This document shows positions 25,583-34,240 of a DNA stretch of 64,000 nt, piece by piece; positions within the stretch are counted from its first letter, which is position 1, and every line of letters begins with the position of its first letter. The notes beneath the pieces are model-generated. The model was not told where the DNA came from. It saw only the letters and a program-made list of their open reading frames with translations, and did no database searches. The stretch is from Methylotenera_A sp031417915. Its GTDB lineage: Bacteria > Pseudomonadota > Gammaproteobacteria > Burkholderiales > Methylophilaceae. Both the position numbers and the translations under genes were made by a program. The stretch spans positions 29,237 to 93,236 of the forward strand of contig JANOWN010000028.1 in NCBI GenBank assembly GCA_031417915.1, given 5' to 3'.

Positions 25583-26818
25583 TTATTTGTTTGAAACAAG
25601 TTTTTGCACAACTAAACTGCCTATCATATCGCCTTCCACATTCACCGTGGTGCGTAGCGTATCGAGTAGCCTATCAATCGGCAGCAATATCGCAATCGCC
25701 TCGGCTGGCAAACCAACACTTTGCAGCACCATCACCATGGTGACCATGCCCGCGCTGGGAATGCCTGGCGCGCCAATGGCGGCTATCATCGCCATTAAAA
25801 ATACAATGAGTTGCTGCACAAAACTCAGCTCAATGCCGACCAAATTAGCAATAAATAGCGCGGCGGCGGCCTCATAAAGAGCAGTGCCATCCATATTCAC
25901 AGTTGCGCCTAACGGCACGACAAAACCAGCAATTTCCAGTTTGACTTGCAGCGGCCCAGTGGTACAGCACATGGTAATCGGTAGCGTGGCGTTGCTGGAG
26001 CTGGTGGCGAAGGCCGTTACTAGTGCTTCGCGCGCGCCGCGCCAAAACCACAGCGGCGATCTACCTGTAATTAAATACAATAATAAAGGCAAAATGATTA
26101 CGCCGTGAATGAGCGTGGTGCTAACAACCACCGCGACAAATTTAGCCAGCGTGCCTATCATCGCCACATCTTGCGTGGCGACCAGTTTGGCCAGCAGCGC
26201 GGCGATACCAAACGGCGCCAGCACCATAATCCAGCTCACAATGCGCATGGTGATTTCTAGGCCTTCTTGCATCAGCGCGAGAATATTTTTGTAACGCTCG
26301 CCGCCCATCACCAGCGCGATGCCTAAAATAAGCGCGAATATGACCACCGCCAGCACATCGCCTTTTGCCAAAGCGGTGACCGGATTCATAAAAAGGCCGT
26401 GTAAAAATTGCGCAAAAAACTCGGGCAAGGGTAATTGTTGCGCTTTTACTTGCCCCATGGCATCGGCAAACATGTTAATTTGCATGCCTACACCAGGCTT
26501 GAAATATAGGCTGGCAGCCATGCCCAGCGTGATTGCGATGGCCATGGTAAACATAAAAAATACCATGGTAGAAATCCACACGCGGTGCATTTGCTGATGT
26601 TGGCGCAAATTGGCAATGCCGACCGCAATGGAGCAAAACACCAGCGGAATTAAAATCATTTTGAGCAAATCGATAAACAGCGTACCGATTAAGCCAAACA
26701 CATACAAACTACCTTTTGTGAAGCCATTGTCTGCGCCAAGGCCGTGAAAATACAAACCGACCACCACGCCAAGCACTGCGCCGATTAAAATTTGAACATT
26801 CAGGCTAGGTAGTTTCAT
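25583..26818 (-). CDS. Dicarboxylate/amino acid:cation symporter (DAACS family)
   Basis: A 411-residue inner-membrane carrier of the GltP/DctA type. Eight helices and two re-entrant loops are expected. The serine-rich hairpin motif SSNATLPIT lies near residue 280, and GATVNMDGTALYEA near 305 carries the Na+/substrate-binding residues. PGIPSAGMVTMVMVLQ near 355 is also characteristic. Substrates are glutamate, aspartate or C4-dicarboxylates; the sequence does not separate these. The gene stands alone on its strand. Confidence 0.93.
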   Translation of the reverse strand: MKLPSLNVQILIGAVLGVVVGLYFHGLGADNGFTKGSLYVFGLIGTLFIDLLKMILIPLVFCSIAVGIANLRQHQQMHRVWISTMVFFMFTMAIAITLGMAASLYFKPGVGMQINMFADAMGQVKAQQLPLPEFFAQFLHGLFMNPVTALAKGDVLAVVIFALILGIALVMGGERYKNILALMQEGLEITMRIVSWIMVLAPFGIAALLAKLVATQDVAMIGTLAKFVAVVVSTTLIHGVIILPLLLYLITGRSPLWFWRGAREALVTAFATSSSNATLPITMCCTTGPLQVKLEIAGFVVPLGATVNMDGTALYEAAAALFIANLVGIELSFVQQLIVFLMAMIAAIGAPGIPSAGMVTMVMVLQSVGLPAEAIAILLPIDRLLDTLRTTVNVEGDMIGSLVVQKLVSNK

Positions 26819-26854
26819 GGTTCAAGACCTTTACTTAAAATATTGCCCGTGTAC

Positions 26855-26939
26855 CGTCATTCTGAGTCCAAGTTTTATTTGGGCGAAGAATCTAGTTTTT
26901 ATTTCAAATACTGGATTCTTCGCTACGCTCAGAATGACG
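26855..26939. repeat. 85-bp palindromic repeat with CGTCATTCTGAG ends
   Basis: The ends CGTCATTCTGAG (26855-26866) and CTCAGAATGACG (26928-26939) are exact reverse complements. Inner arms GCGAAGAATC (26883-26892) and GATTCTTCGC (26914-26923) also pair. This sequence type (with GATTCTTCGCTACGCTCAG) is one I remember as a repeat in many bacterial genomes, so it is probably a MITE-like or REP-like unit. It lies between the DAACS gene and the 3' end of the RsmB/NOP gene. Confidence 0.75.
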
Positions 26940-26951
26940 ATTGGGGAAATT

Positions 26952-28385
26952 TTACTCTTTGGCAACTTTTGGTTTCACTGTTTTAGGTTTAACCGTTTTT
27001 TCTTTCACAGTTTTAGGATTAACATCAGTCTCTGGTGATTCTCCAGCATCCGCATGGATATTGCCTTCCATGGCAGTTATTTTGGGCTTAATATTTGTTT
27101 TATCTGCTTCTACTTTACGCTCAAACACTGCCGCAAAAAAACCATCGGTACCGTGCAGATGCGGCAATAGTTTTAAATATTTTCCTGTATCCAGCTTGAT
27201 TTGTTGCTGTGCCAATATTTCACTTGCAGGCATCAACCTAAATTCAGGGTTTGCGCTTAAAAACGCTTCGGCAATCGCTTCATTTTCATCTTGCATCAAG
27301 CTACAAGTAGCGTAGATTAAGCGTCCGCCCGCTTTAGTGAGTTTGGCAGCACGCGCTAAAATTGCGGCTTGCTTCACGTTTAATTCGGCAATATCTTTTT
27401 CTTCAAACCGCCATTTTAAGTCAGGATTCCTGCGCAGCGTGCCAAAACCGCTACATGGCGCGTCGACCAACACGCGATCAAACTTGCCGTTTAAGCGTTT
27501 TAATTTTGGGTCAGTTTCACTGCTAATGACTTGCGCATGCAAGTTAGATAAACCCGAGCGTTTTAGACGTTTACCCAAATTCATTAAACGTTTTTCTGAC
27601 ACATCAAACGCGTACAAACGGCCAGTGTTCTTCATCAATGCGCCGATTGCCAAGGTTTTTCCGCCCGCGCCTGCGCAAAAATCGGCCACCATTTGCCCAC
27701 GTTTGGGCGCGACTAAATAACTTAAAAGCTGACTGCCTTCATCTTGTACTTCGATTTTTCCTTCAGTAAACAATACATGCTTGCTAATGTTCATGCGCCC
27801 TGGCATGCGAATGCCGATTGGCGAATGCGGCGTAATTTCGATGGTGTTTTCGTTAGAAGTATTTTCTGCCAACATTCTTTTTAGCGTGTCTTCGCGATTG
27901 CCTTTGATGGTGTTGACGCGCAAATCCAAGCTCGCTTGCTCGTGCATGCTGCGGCAAATCGTCAGCGCTTCCGCCTCGCCATATTGCGCTACCAGCTTGT
28001 GCCACAGCCAATCGCGCACATCGGCCTGCACGGCCAAAGGCAGGTTTTCAGTCGATTTAGCTTTAATGGTGTGCGCCCACTCAGTTTGCTGCTCATTGAG
28101 CACCGATTCCATCTCGCGTATGCTTTTGCCCTGCACGCGCAACAACCACGCCAATATGAGCTTACGCGCATCATCTGGGTCATTTTCCTCATTTGCGGTA
28201 ACGGTGCTTAAATAACGCAAACGGCGCAACACGCCATAGACGCTCTCGGCCACAAAAGCGCGATCCTTTGTACCTAAATCGCGATTATTGCGAAAAAAGT
28301 CGCTCAATTTTGCATCCGCTGGGCTATTAAAATCGAGTATATTGGCCAGCATCATTGCAGCTTGACGGATTAAATTTGGAGTCAT
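26952..28385 (-). CDS. RsmB/NOP-family RNA cytosine-5 methyltransferase
   Basis: A 477-residue SAM-dependent enzyme of the RsmB/RsmF/NOP2 class. The SAM loop is VADFCAGAGGKTLAI near 235; the two catalytic cysteines lie in DAPCSGFGTLRRNPDLKW near 308 and IYATCSLMQDEN near 360. The family domain normally ends at FFAAVFERK (about 419). Here a tail of about 50 residues follows, with low-complexity units such as KTVKPKTVKPK. Residues 438-450 (AMEGNIHADAGES) are encoded by a copy of the dispersed palindromic element. Whether it modifies rRNA or another RNA cannot be told; a true RsmB is at 62-63 kb. Confidence 0.88.
   Translation of the reverse strand: MTPNLIRQAAMMLANILDFNSPADAKLSDFFRNNRDLGTKDRAFVAESVYGVLRRLRYLSTVTANEENDPDDARKLILAWLLRVQGKSIREMESVLNEQQTEWAHTIKAKSTENLPLAVQADVRDWLWHKLVAQYGEAEALTICRSMHEQASLDLRVNTIKGNREDTLKRMLAENTSNENTIEITPHSPIGIRMPGRMNISKHVLFTEGKIEVQDEGSQLLSYLVAPKRGQMVADFCAGAGGKTLAIGALMKNTGRLYAFDVSEKRLMNLGKRLKRSGLSNLHAQVISSETDPKLKRLNGKFDRVLVDAPCSGFGTLRRNPDLKWRFEEKDIAELNVKQAAILARAAKLTKAGGRLIYATCSLMQDENEAIAEAFLSANPEFRLMPASEILAQQQIKLDTGKYLKLLPHLHGTDGFFAAVFERKVEADKTNIKPKITAMEGNIHADAGESPETDVNPKTVKEKTVKPKTVKPKVAKE
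27041..27076 (-). repeat. Palindromic element inside the RsmB/NOP gene (sense)
   Basis: On the minus strand this stretch holds GGCAATATCCATGCGGATG, sharing the conserved core of the intergenic copies and a right half almost identical to the gcvH copy. It lies in the low-complexity C-terminal tail and is read as AMEGNIHADAGE, a different frame from the copy in rsmB. Confidence 0.7.
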
Positions 28386-28411
28386 TGTTTGTCTTTATTT
28401 AAATTAACTTG

Positions 28412-29509
28412 CTATTCTGGTTGTGTGGGGCGATTTGAATTGATGCGAGTCGCTACCATTTCGACCACATCGCCATTCTTTTCTATTTTACGGATTTTTA
28501 CTGGCACGTACTGATAATCTATCGCTAGCCACAGTTCTGTTTTTTCATCGGAGTCGATGCCGCTATGCACAATACGCATGGTTTTAATCTCTCCAAGCGA
28601 AGAATTTATGTTTTCTTCGCCCTCAAAACTATAATCATAAATTTTTAAACTTTTGCCAGTCGCGATAGGGATTTGCATGGTTTGCAAAGGTGCCACGTGC
28701 ATAAATTGATACATAAAACTCAGTAAATCTTGCGCGCCTTCGGGCAATTCTTCAGTTTTAGTACCTTTTGAAGTCTGCATCGTCACTTTTTTATTCGCCC
28801 AATCAAAATTGGCAGTGCGCGTTTTCTCTGTTTTACTACCAAATTGATACAAATAACTGGTAGGCTGCAAACCAGTTTTAACGAGAAAGCCCTCGCTGAC
28901 TTGTAGTAAATCTGGAAATATCAATGCAGCAAAACCTTTGCCTTCTGTGAGCCATTTCAACTGATAATGATTTCCATCGATTAGATTGTAGGTGATTTTG
29001 GCTGTACCGTCTGCGCTGCCGCCAATCTTCGTGCGCACATCAAAATCTGTCTCCACAAACTGGTAAGCATTTTCGTTGATCACCAAGCCAATATCGGCTG
29101 ACTGGAGCTCTTGTGGCGGTTCAGACACGCTATTTTCTGGCGGCGACGTGACTACAGGTTCAGGTGTTGGCATTGGCACCGCTTCCTCAACTACAGGCGC
29201 TGGATTCTCAACTTCTTGTATAGGTTCTGGTTCTGGCGCAGGAGGCGCTTCTGGCTTGGCTTCTGCGGGTGGCTCTGGTGCAACTTCCTCTTCTGGTTTG
29301 GGCATTTCTACTGGCTTTACTATTTCTCTCTCAGGAGCTTTAGGCATCTGAATTCTTGCCTCAATCAGGTGCATTTCTTTTTTTAAGTGTGGCAATGTTA
29401 AATCAAGCCCATCCAATAAAAAAATGTGCAGCAACATTGAAACTAACAACGCAACCCCAAGCCGCTTGTGGCTTGGGTCTTGGATCAATTCTGCAATTTT
29501 ATTCCACAT
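28412..29509 (-). CDS. DUF3108 protein with TonB-like proline-rich linker
   Basis: A 365-residue protein. One membrane helix lies near 18-32 (GVALLVSMLLHIFLLDG). Residues ~60-135 are rich in P, E, A and V (KPVEMPKPEEEVAPEPPAE and similar), a linker as in TonB. The rest is a DUF3108 beta-rich domain (about 140-355). Such a layout suggests an inner-membrane anchor with a periplasmic domain held away from the membrane. It overlaps a second DUF3108 gene by 11 bases. Function unknown. Confidence 0.8.
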   Translation of the reverse strand: MWNKIAELIQDPSHKRLGVALLVSMLLHIFLLDGLDLTLPHLKKEMHLIEARIQMPKAPEREIVKPVEMPKPEEEVAPEPPAEAKPEAPPAPEPEPIQEVENPAPVVEEAVPMPTPEPVVTSPPENSVSEPPQELQSADIGLVINENAYQFVETDFDVRTKIGGSADGTAKITYNLIDGNHYQLKWLTEGKGFAALIFPDLLQVSEGFLVKTGLQPTSYLYQFGSKTEKTRTANFDWANKKVTMQTSKGTKTEELPEGAQDLLSFMYQFMHVAPLQTMQIPIATGKSLKIYDYSFEGEENINSSLGEIKTMRIVHSGIDSDEKTELWLAIDYQYVPVKIRKIEKNGDVVEMVATRINSNRPTQPE

Positions 29510-30203
29510 GAATTTTTGTTAGCGTTTGCTCAAAACTATCGCCATCTTCATCCGTCAGCTTGTAGCGCACTGGTAAATAATACTTATCTTCTGCTAACCA
29601 AAGCTGCTTTTTGTCGTCACCCGCCGCGGCTTCGTTGGAAATATGCAGCGTTTTATAGCTCACTTTAGCTGCATCCAATTTTAGGCCGCGCGCCATCACT
29701 TTATATTGATAAGTATGCAGCCTTTTACCCGTAGTTATCTTCACATTTACTTCGTCTTTTGTAGGCGGATTAAACATAAACTGATACAAGTAGCTGGCTA
29801 AATCTTGCGTGCCTTTCTCTAAATTTTCGGTTCTATTTTCGCCTTTAACTTGCATATTAAGCGTGCTCTTTGACCAATTAAAATCGGCAATCAAGGTTTT
29901 TTTTTCACTTTTTCCTTGATGCAACTCAAAATGACTTGGTTTTAAACCTTCCTTGGCAACCGCGCCAGTGCTAGTGAGTACACGCTCCCCCATTAGCGCA
30001 TAAACGCCTATACCTCTGGTTACCGATTTAATGCGATATTGCTTACCATTTTGCGTGAAGCTTTCTTTCACTTTAGCAAACAATTTTCCATTGCGCGCTA
30101 CATCGTACTCAAGTTGAATATTTTTTGGGTATGCAAATGCTAGATTTGTGCCTAGAAAAAATAAAACAATCACTTGCGCTGGTTTTAACATGGGCTTTAA
30201 CAT
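29499..30203 (-). CDS. DUF3108 periplasmic protein
   Basis: A 234-residue protein with a signal peptide (VIVLFFLGTNLAFAYP), then a DUF3108 domain: KNIQLEYDVARNGKLFAKVKE, GIGVYALMGERVLTSTG, DFNWSKSTLNMQVKGE, TQDLASYLYQFMF. It is paralogous to the domain of the next gene; both share LxSxxYQFMF/H and LPV(R/K)Y/I elements. It likely acts in the envelope. The pair lies between purM and the RsmB/NOP gene on the same strand. Confidence 0.82.
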   Translation of the reverse strand: MLKPMLKPAQVIVLFFLGTNLAFAYPKNIQLEYDVARNGKLFAKVKESFTQNGKQYRIKSVTRGIGVYALMGERVLTSTGAVAKEGLKPSHFELHQGKSEKKTLIADFNWSKSTLNMQVKGENRTENLEKGTQDLASYLYQFMFNPPTKDEVNVKITTGKRLHTYQYKVMARGLKLDAAKVSYKTLHISNEAAAGDDKKQLWLAEDKYYLPVRYKLTDEDGDSFEQTLTKIHVE

Positions 30204-30258
30204 GCGTTTCTTTCGAGTTTAAAAGCATTTAACGCTTAGCAGCTAAACCAGTTGTCAA

Positions 30259-31332
30259 TTAAACAACAACTGTAGCTGCTTCACCCGCGGCTTGTGTACG
30301 AATATGGCCAATTTCATACACAGTTTCGCCATTCGCTTCTAGCAATTTTTTAGCTTGTGCCACATGGCTTTTATCTAGCACAATCGCCATGCCGATGCCG
30401 CAGTTAAAGGTTTTATACATCTCGCTGTGGGTAATGTTGCCTTGCGCTTGCAACCATTGAAATAACGGTGGCAACGTCCAACTAGTTTTGCTAATTTCTG
30501 CGGTTAAGCCTGCAGGCAACACACGTGGAATGTTCTCGGTAATACCACCGCCAGTAATATGTGCCATGCCCTTAACTGGTAGCGTATCAATTAGTTTTAG
30601 CAGTGATTTCACATAAATTTTAGTGGGCGCCATCACCACATCTTTAAATTTTCGCCCATGAAAGTTTGATTCAAAATCAATACCAGAATTGGCAATCAAC
30701 TTACGAATCAGCGAATAGCCATTAGAATGCGCGCCGCTAGAAGCTAAGCCTAAAACCACATCGCCAGCCGCAATGCTCAATCCATTAATAATCTTTTCTT
30801 TATCTACACAACCCACCGCAAAGCCTGCTAAATCGTACTCGCCTGCAGGGTACATGCCTGGCATTTCAGCGGTTTCGCCACCTACCAGCGCGCAGCCAGA
30901 TTGTTCGCAACCTTCGGCAATGCCTTTAATCACTTGCGCTGCAGTACCAACCTCCAGCTTGCCACAGGCAAAATAATCTAAGAAGAACAATGGCTCAGCG
31001 CCTTGTACTAAGATGTCATTCACGCTCATCGCGACTAAATCAATGCCCACGGTATCGTGCTTATTGAGCTCAAAGGCCAGTTTTAACTTAGTACCGACGC
31101 CATCGGTACCAGAAACTAACACAGGGTTTTTAAACTTTTTTGGCATTTCAAATAATGAGCCAAATCCGCCAATACCAGCCAACACTTCTGGCCGCATGGT
31201 GCGCTTGGCAAAAGGCTTAATTTGGTCTATTAGTGCATCGCCCGCCTCAATATCAACGCCTGCGTCTTTGTAGCTGATAGAAGTTTTCTTGTCTGCGTCT
31301 TTATTTGTATTTGTACTCAAGCCATATCTCAT
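30259..31332 (-). CDS. purM: Phosphoribosylformylglycinamidine cyclo-ligase (AIR synthase)
   Basis: A 357-residue PurM, the fifth step of purine synthesis, ATP-dependent closure of FGAM to AIR. Visible: SYKDAGVDIEAGDALID near 20-36, GVGTKLKLAFEL near 79, the DLVAMSVNDILVQGAEPLFFLDY core near 98-120, GGETAEMPGMY near 150, and HITGGGITENIPRVLP near 258. Length and motifs are complete. It is divergent from the PerM-hda pair, as in many betaproteobacteria. purN is not adjacent. Confidence 0.96.
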   Translation of the reverse strand: MRYGLSTNTNKDADKKTSISYKDAGVDIEAGDALIDQIKPFAKRTMRPEVLAGIGGFGSLFEMPKKFKNPVLVSGTDGVGTKLKLAFELNKHDTVGIDLVAMSVNDILVQGAEPLFFLDYFACGKLEVGTAAQVIKGIAEGCEQSGCALVGGETAEMPGMYPAGEYDLAGFAVGCVDKEKIINGLSIAAGDVVLGLASSGAHSNGYSLIRKLIANSGIDFESNFHGRKFKDVVMAPTKIYVKSLLKLIDTLPVKGMAHITGGGITENIPRVLPAGLTAEISKTSWTLPPLFQWLQAQGNITHSEMYKTFNCGIGMAIVLDKSHVAQAKKLLEANGETVYEIGHIRTQAAGEAATVVV

Positions 31333-31405
31333 TTCAATTTATTGCTGTAAATTCAGTATAATTCATGCATATCTATACTTTCACCAACTGCTATTTTAAC
31401 TCACT

Positions 31406-32518
31406 ATGGCTAATCAACCAAAAAACACTAACAATGCAAAAAATACTAGCTTAGCTAGTTTTATAGCTAATAATCGCTGGCTAATACTCTGCGCTGTTTT
31501 TTTATTTTTACTATACCAATTATTGCCTGTGCTAGCGCCCTTTTTAGTGGCGGCAATTTTGGCTTATATTTGCGACCCTTTAGTGGATAAGCTGAGTGCT
31601 TTGGGCTATAAAAAATATCAATTTGGTCGCACTATTTCTACAGTATTGGTGATGCTGGCGATTTTAGCGGCTATTGTTTTACTTATTTTAATTATATTTC
31701 CGCTGCTGCAAAAGCAATCGCTGCTTATTGTAGAACGTTTACCTAATATTACGGACAACCTACGTGCAACGATTGAGCCATGGCTACAAACTAAATTTGG
31801 CATTAGTTTAAATATTGATAGCGCACACATACAAGAAATTATCAGCAAAAACTGGAAAACTGCTGGCAATTTATTAGGTGATGTTTTACAAACAGCTGGC
31901 ACAAATGGCCTTGCGCTCATTGGTGTGGTGGCCAATATTTTATTATTACCCGTGGTGCTATTTTATTTGTTGCGCGATTGGGATACCTTGATCGCTGGCA
32001 TTAGTAAGTTGATTCCACGTGATTTAATTGCAAAAAGCACCGAAATTGCACAAGAAGTTGACCAAATGCTGGCCGAATTTTTACGCGGACAACTTACCGT
32101 CATGGTGCTGATGAGCATTTTTTATTCCGCAGGTTTGTGGCTGGCTGGCCTAGATAACGCGTTACCTATTGGCATTATTGCAGGCCTGCTAAACTTTGTA
32201 CCTTACCTTGGGCCTGCGCTGGGCATGGGCTTGGCGCTGTTAGTGGGCGCATTACAATTTAGTAGTTTTGGGCAAATTATCCCAGTGCTGGTGGTATTTG
32301 GCCTTGGCCAACTAATAGAAAGTAACTACATTACGCCCAAACTGGTGGGTGAACGCATTGGCTTGCACCCTGTAGTCGTTATCTTTGCTTTATTAGCCGG
32401 TGGCCAATTGTTCGGCTTCGCTGGCGTGCTGCTCGCCCTGCCAGTTACCGCAACCATTGCAGTAGCGTTGCAACACACCAAAGATAGCTATTTAGATAGC
32501 GATGCGTATCTTAAATAG
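31406..32518 (+). CDS. AI-2E/PerM family transporter
   Basis: A 370-residue inner-membrane protein with about eight helices. Family landmarks: the early pair LFLLYQLLPVLAPFLVAAILAYI, a long soluble helical segment at about 95-160, FLRGQLTVMVLMSIFYSAGLWLAG near 228, PYLGPALGMGLALLVG near 270, and NYITPKLVGERIGLHPVVVI near 308-328. Members export AI-2 or act as Na+/H+ antiporters; the substrate here is unknown. It precedes hda by 36 bp and is probably co-transcribed with it. Confidence 0.9.
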   Translation: MANQPKNTNNAKNTSLASFIANNRWLILCAVFLFLLYQLLPVLAPFLVAAILAYICDPLVDKLSALGYKKYQFGRTISTVLVMLAILAAIVLLILIIFPLLQKQSLLIVERLPNITDNLRATIEPWLQTKFGISLNIDSAHIQEIISKNWKTAGNLLGDVLQTAGTNGLALIGVVANILLLPVVLFYLLRDWDTLIAGISKLIPRDLIAKSTEIAQEVDQMLAEFLRGQLTVMVLMSIFYSAGLWLAGLDNALPIGIIAGLLNFVPYLGPALGMGLALLVGALQFSSFGQIIPVLVVFGLGQLIESNYITPKLVGERIGLHPVVVIFALLAGGQLFGFAGVLLALPVTATIAVALQHTKDSYLDSDAYLK

Positions 32519-32554
32519 CTGGCTAGACTTTAGGTTGGCTAAATAAAAACTAGT

Positions 32555-33157
32555 ATGAAGCAATTACTACTCGACATTAAACCTGCGGCCGCGCCAACAT
32601 TAGATAATTTTATTGTTGGCCGCAACGCAGAAGCATTAGCGAGTTTAAAAGCTGTGATTGCGGGCGAGCAAACAAAATTTGTCTACTTTTGGGGCCAAAC
32701 TGGTAGTGGAAAATCACATTTACTATCGGCCTGCAAGGCAATAGGCATGCGGGTGCATGATAATGTACATTTATTGAATATCGATGCACAAATTGCACTA
32801 TTCAACCAATATAATCAGCTAAAAGAAGTAGATGAAATATTAATTACCGCTGGCTTACACGCGCCTACGCAAATGGGGCTGCGCGATGATTTGGCCACCC
32901 GCTTGGCTTGGGGCTTGGTGTATCAATTGCATCCGCTGAATGACGATGAAAAAGCACAGGCACTAAAACTACATGCGCTTGAGCGTGGCATGAAACTGCC
33001 CGATGAAGTCACCGATTACTGCCTGCGCTACTTGCGCCGCGACTTACCCACTTTAATGGCGACTTTAGATGCATTGGATGAATGGTCATTGACTGAGAAA
33101 AAACCTGTGACTGTACCGATGTTGAAAAAGCTATTGCAGTTGGATTTGGGGATTTAA
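32555..33157 (+). CDS. hda: DnaA regulatory inactivator Hda, compact form
   Basis: A 200-residue AAA+ protein that, with the sliding clamp, promotes ATP hydrolysis by DnaA. An N-terminal clamp-binding motif (QLLLDI, residues 3-8) is present. Walker A is GQTGSGKS at 47-54. LRDDLATRLAWGLVYQL near 108-124 carries the sensor and arginine-finger region. Compared with remembered Hda sequences (about 230 residues), roughly 35 residues between Walker A and the Walker-B-like VHDNVHLL are missing, so the core is shortened. The rest aligns to the end. Confidence 0.88.
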   Translation: MKQLLLDIKPAAAPTLDNFIVGRNAEALASLKAVIAGEQTKFVYFWGQTGSGKSHLLSACKAIGMRVHDNVHLLNIDAQIALFNQYNQLKEVDEILITAGLHAPTQMGLRDDLATRLAWGLVYQLHPLNDDEKAQALKLHALERGMKLPDEVTDYCLRYLRRDLPTLMATLDALDEWSLTEKKPVTVPMLKKLLQLDLGI

Positions 33158-33171
33158 CAAACTAACCCCCC

Positions 33172-34200
33172 ATGGTTGATAAATTTCGTGCAAATAGTCA
33201 TTACGTACCAGAAAATTATTTAAATAACTGGTGTGATTCAAACAATAAATTATTGCGATACTCATTATTAGTGCCGCACGAAAACTATCCTATATGGAAG
33301 TCATCTACACCAAATGGAATTTGCAAACATAGACATCTCTACACAAGTTTAATAGATGGAAAAGAGTCAGATAATATTGAAAGATGGTTTGATGCTCATT
33401 TTGAAACCCCTGCCGCTGAACCGATAAAAAAAGCTGTTAGAGGAAATAGGCTGTCTCCAAAAGACTGGGAGCTACTAATAAAGTTTTTAGCGGCTCAAGA
33501 TGTTAGAACACCTGCTCGCATGTTTGAAATTATAAAGCGAGGTGAAAAAACGGTACCTGAAATTACCGACAATATTCTTAAAAATATTGTCGAAGAGTTT
33601 CAAGAGTTAAAAGCTTCCGGGAGGCTTCCTAAGTCTGAAAAGCTTGAACACTCCAATCTTTTGCCTATAAAGGTTAAAACAGAATTTGGGCCAAATCAAG
33701 ATAATGGAACTCTAAGAGTGGAAACAACTGTTGGGCGCGGTTATTGGTTATACAATATCAAATACTTACTTGAAAATACTATCAAGCATCTACTAAAACA
33801 CCAATGGACAATTTTACATAGTCCAAAAGAAATTGAATGGTTGACTAGCGACGATCCTGTAATAAAACTAAATTACAATAGCCTTGCAGAATACGATTAT
33901 GGCGGTGGTTGGGGCAGTGTTGGAACAGAAATATTTATGCCTTTATCAACAAAACATTTACTGTATACACGAATAGGAGATAAACGGCTGCCGCGAGGAA
34001 CTACATTAACAAGAGAGCAGGCACTTATATTCCAACGTCTAATAGCGGGGCATGCTCATCGCTGTATATACTCAAAATCTCAAAATGACTTAGTTCTTGG
34101 ACTTCGTCCTAGAGTCGTTTGCTTAAAAACATTTAATGACGAACGTGAACAATGGAAACATTGGCATGCTGAAAATATAGCCTCAGAACTAAATCCATAA
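33172..34200 (+). CDS. DUF4238 domain protein, probably acquired
   Basis: A 342-residue protein with the DUF4238 opening RANSHYVPENYLNNW (6-20) and the later IEWLTSDDPVI and FMPLSTKHLLYTR segments. The function of this family is not known. Base and codon use differ from its neighbours: the gene is visibly more AT-rich and uses AGA and AGG for arginine, where adjacent genes use CGC and CGT. It sits alone between hda and a flavoprotein gene, consistent with horizontal acquisition. A possible defence or mobile-element role is speculation only. Confidence 0.8.
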   Translation: MVDKFRANSHYVPENYLNNWCDSNNKLLRYSLLVPHENYPIWKSSTPNGICKHRHLYTSLIDGKESDNIERWFDAHFETPAAEPIKKAVRGNRLSPKDWELLIKFLAAQDVRTPARMFEIIKRGEKTVPEITDNILKNIVEEFQELKASGRLPKSEKLEHSNLLPIKVKTEFGPNQDNGTLRVETTVGRGYWLYNIKYLLENTIKHLLKHQWTILHSPKEIEWLTSDDPVIKLNYNSLAEYDYGGGWGSVGTEIFMPLSTKHLLYTRIGDKRLPRGTTLTREQALIFQRLIAGHAHRCIYSKSQNDLVLGLRPRVVCLKTFNDEREQWKHWHAENIASELNP

Positions 34201-34240
34201 ACTAAAAATGATAGATAAATACTATCCTAAAGGTTAAAAC

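Noticed and set aside
29082..29108. AAGCCAATATCGGCTGACTGGAG in the DUF3108 gene
   Set aside because: The core is interrupted after AATATC and no arms pair; likely coincidence.
29076..29386. Glycine/serine-rich and arginine/phenylalanine-rich plus-strand frames opposite the DUF3108 linker
   Set aside because: They are antisense shadows of the proline/glutamate-rich coding sequence with no start signals.
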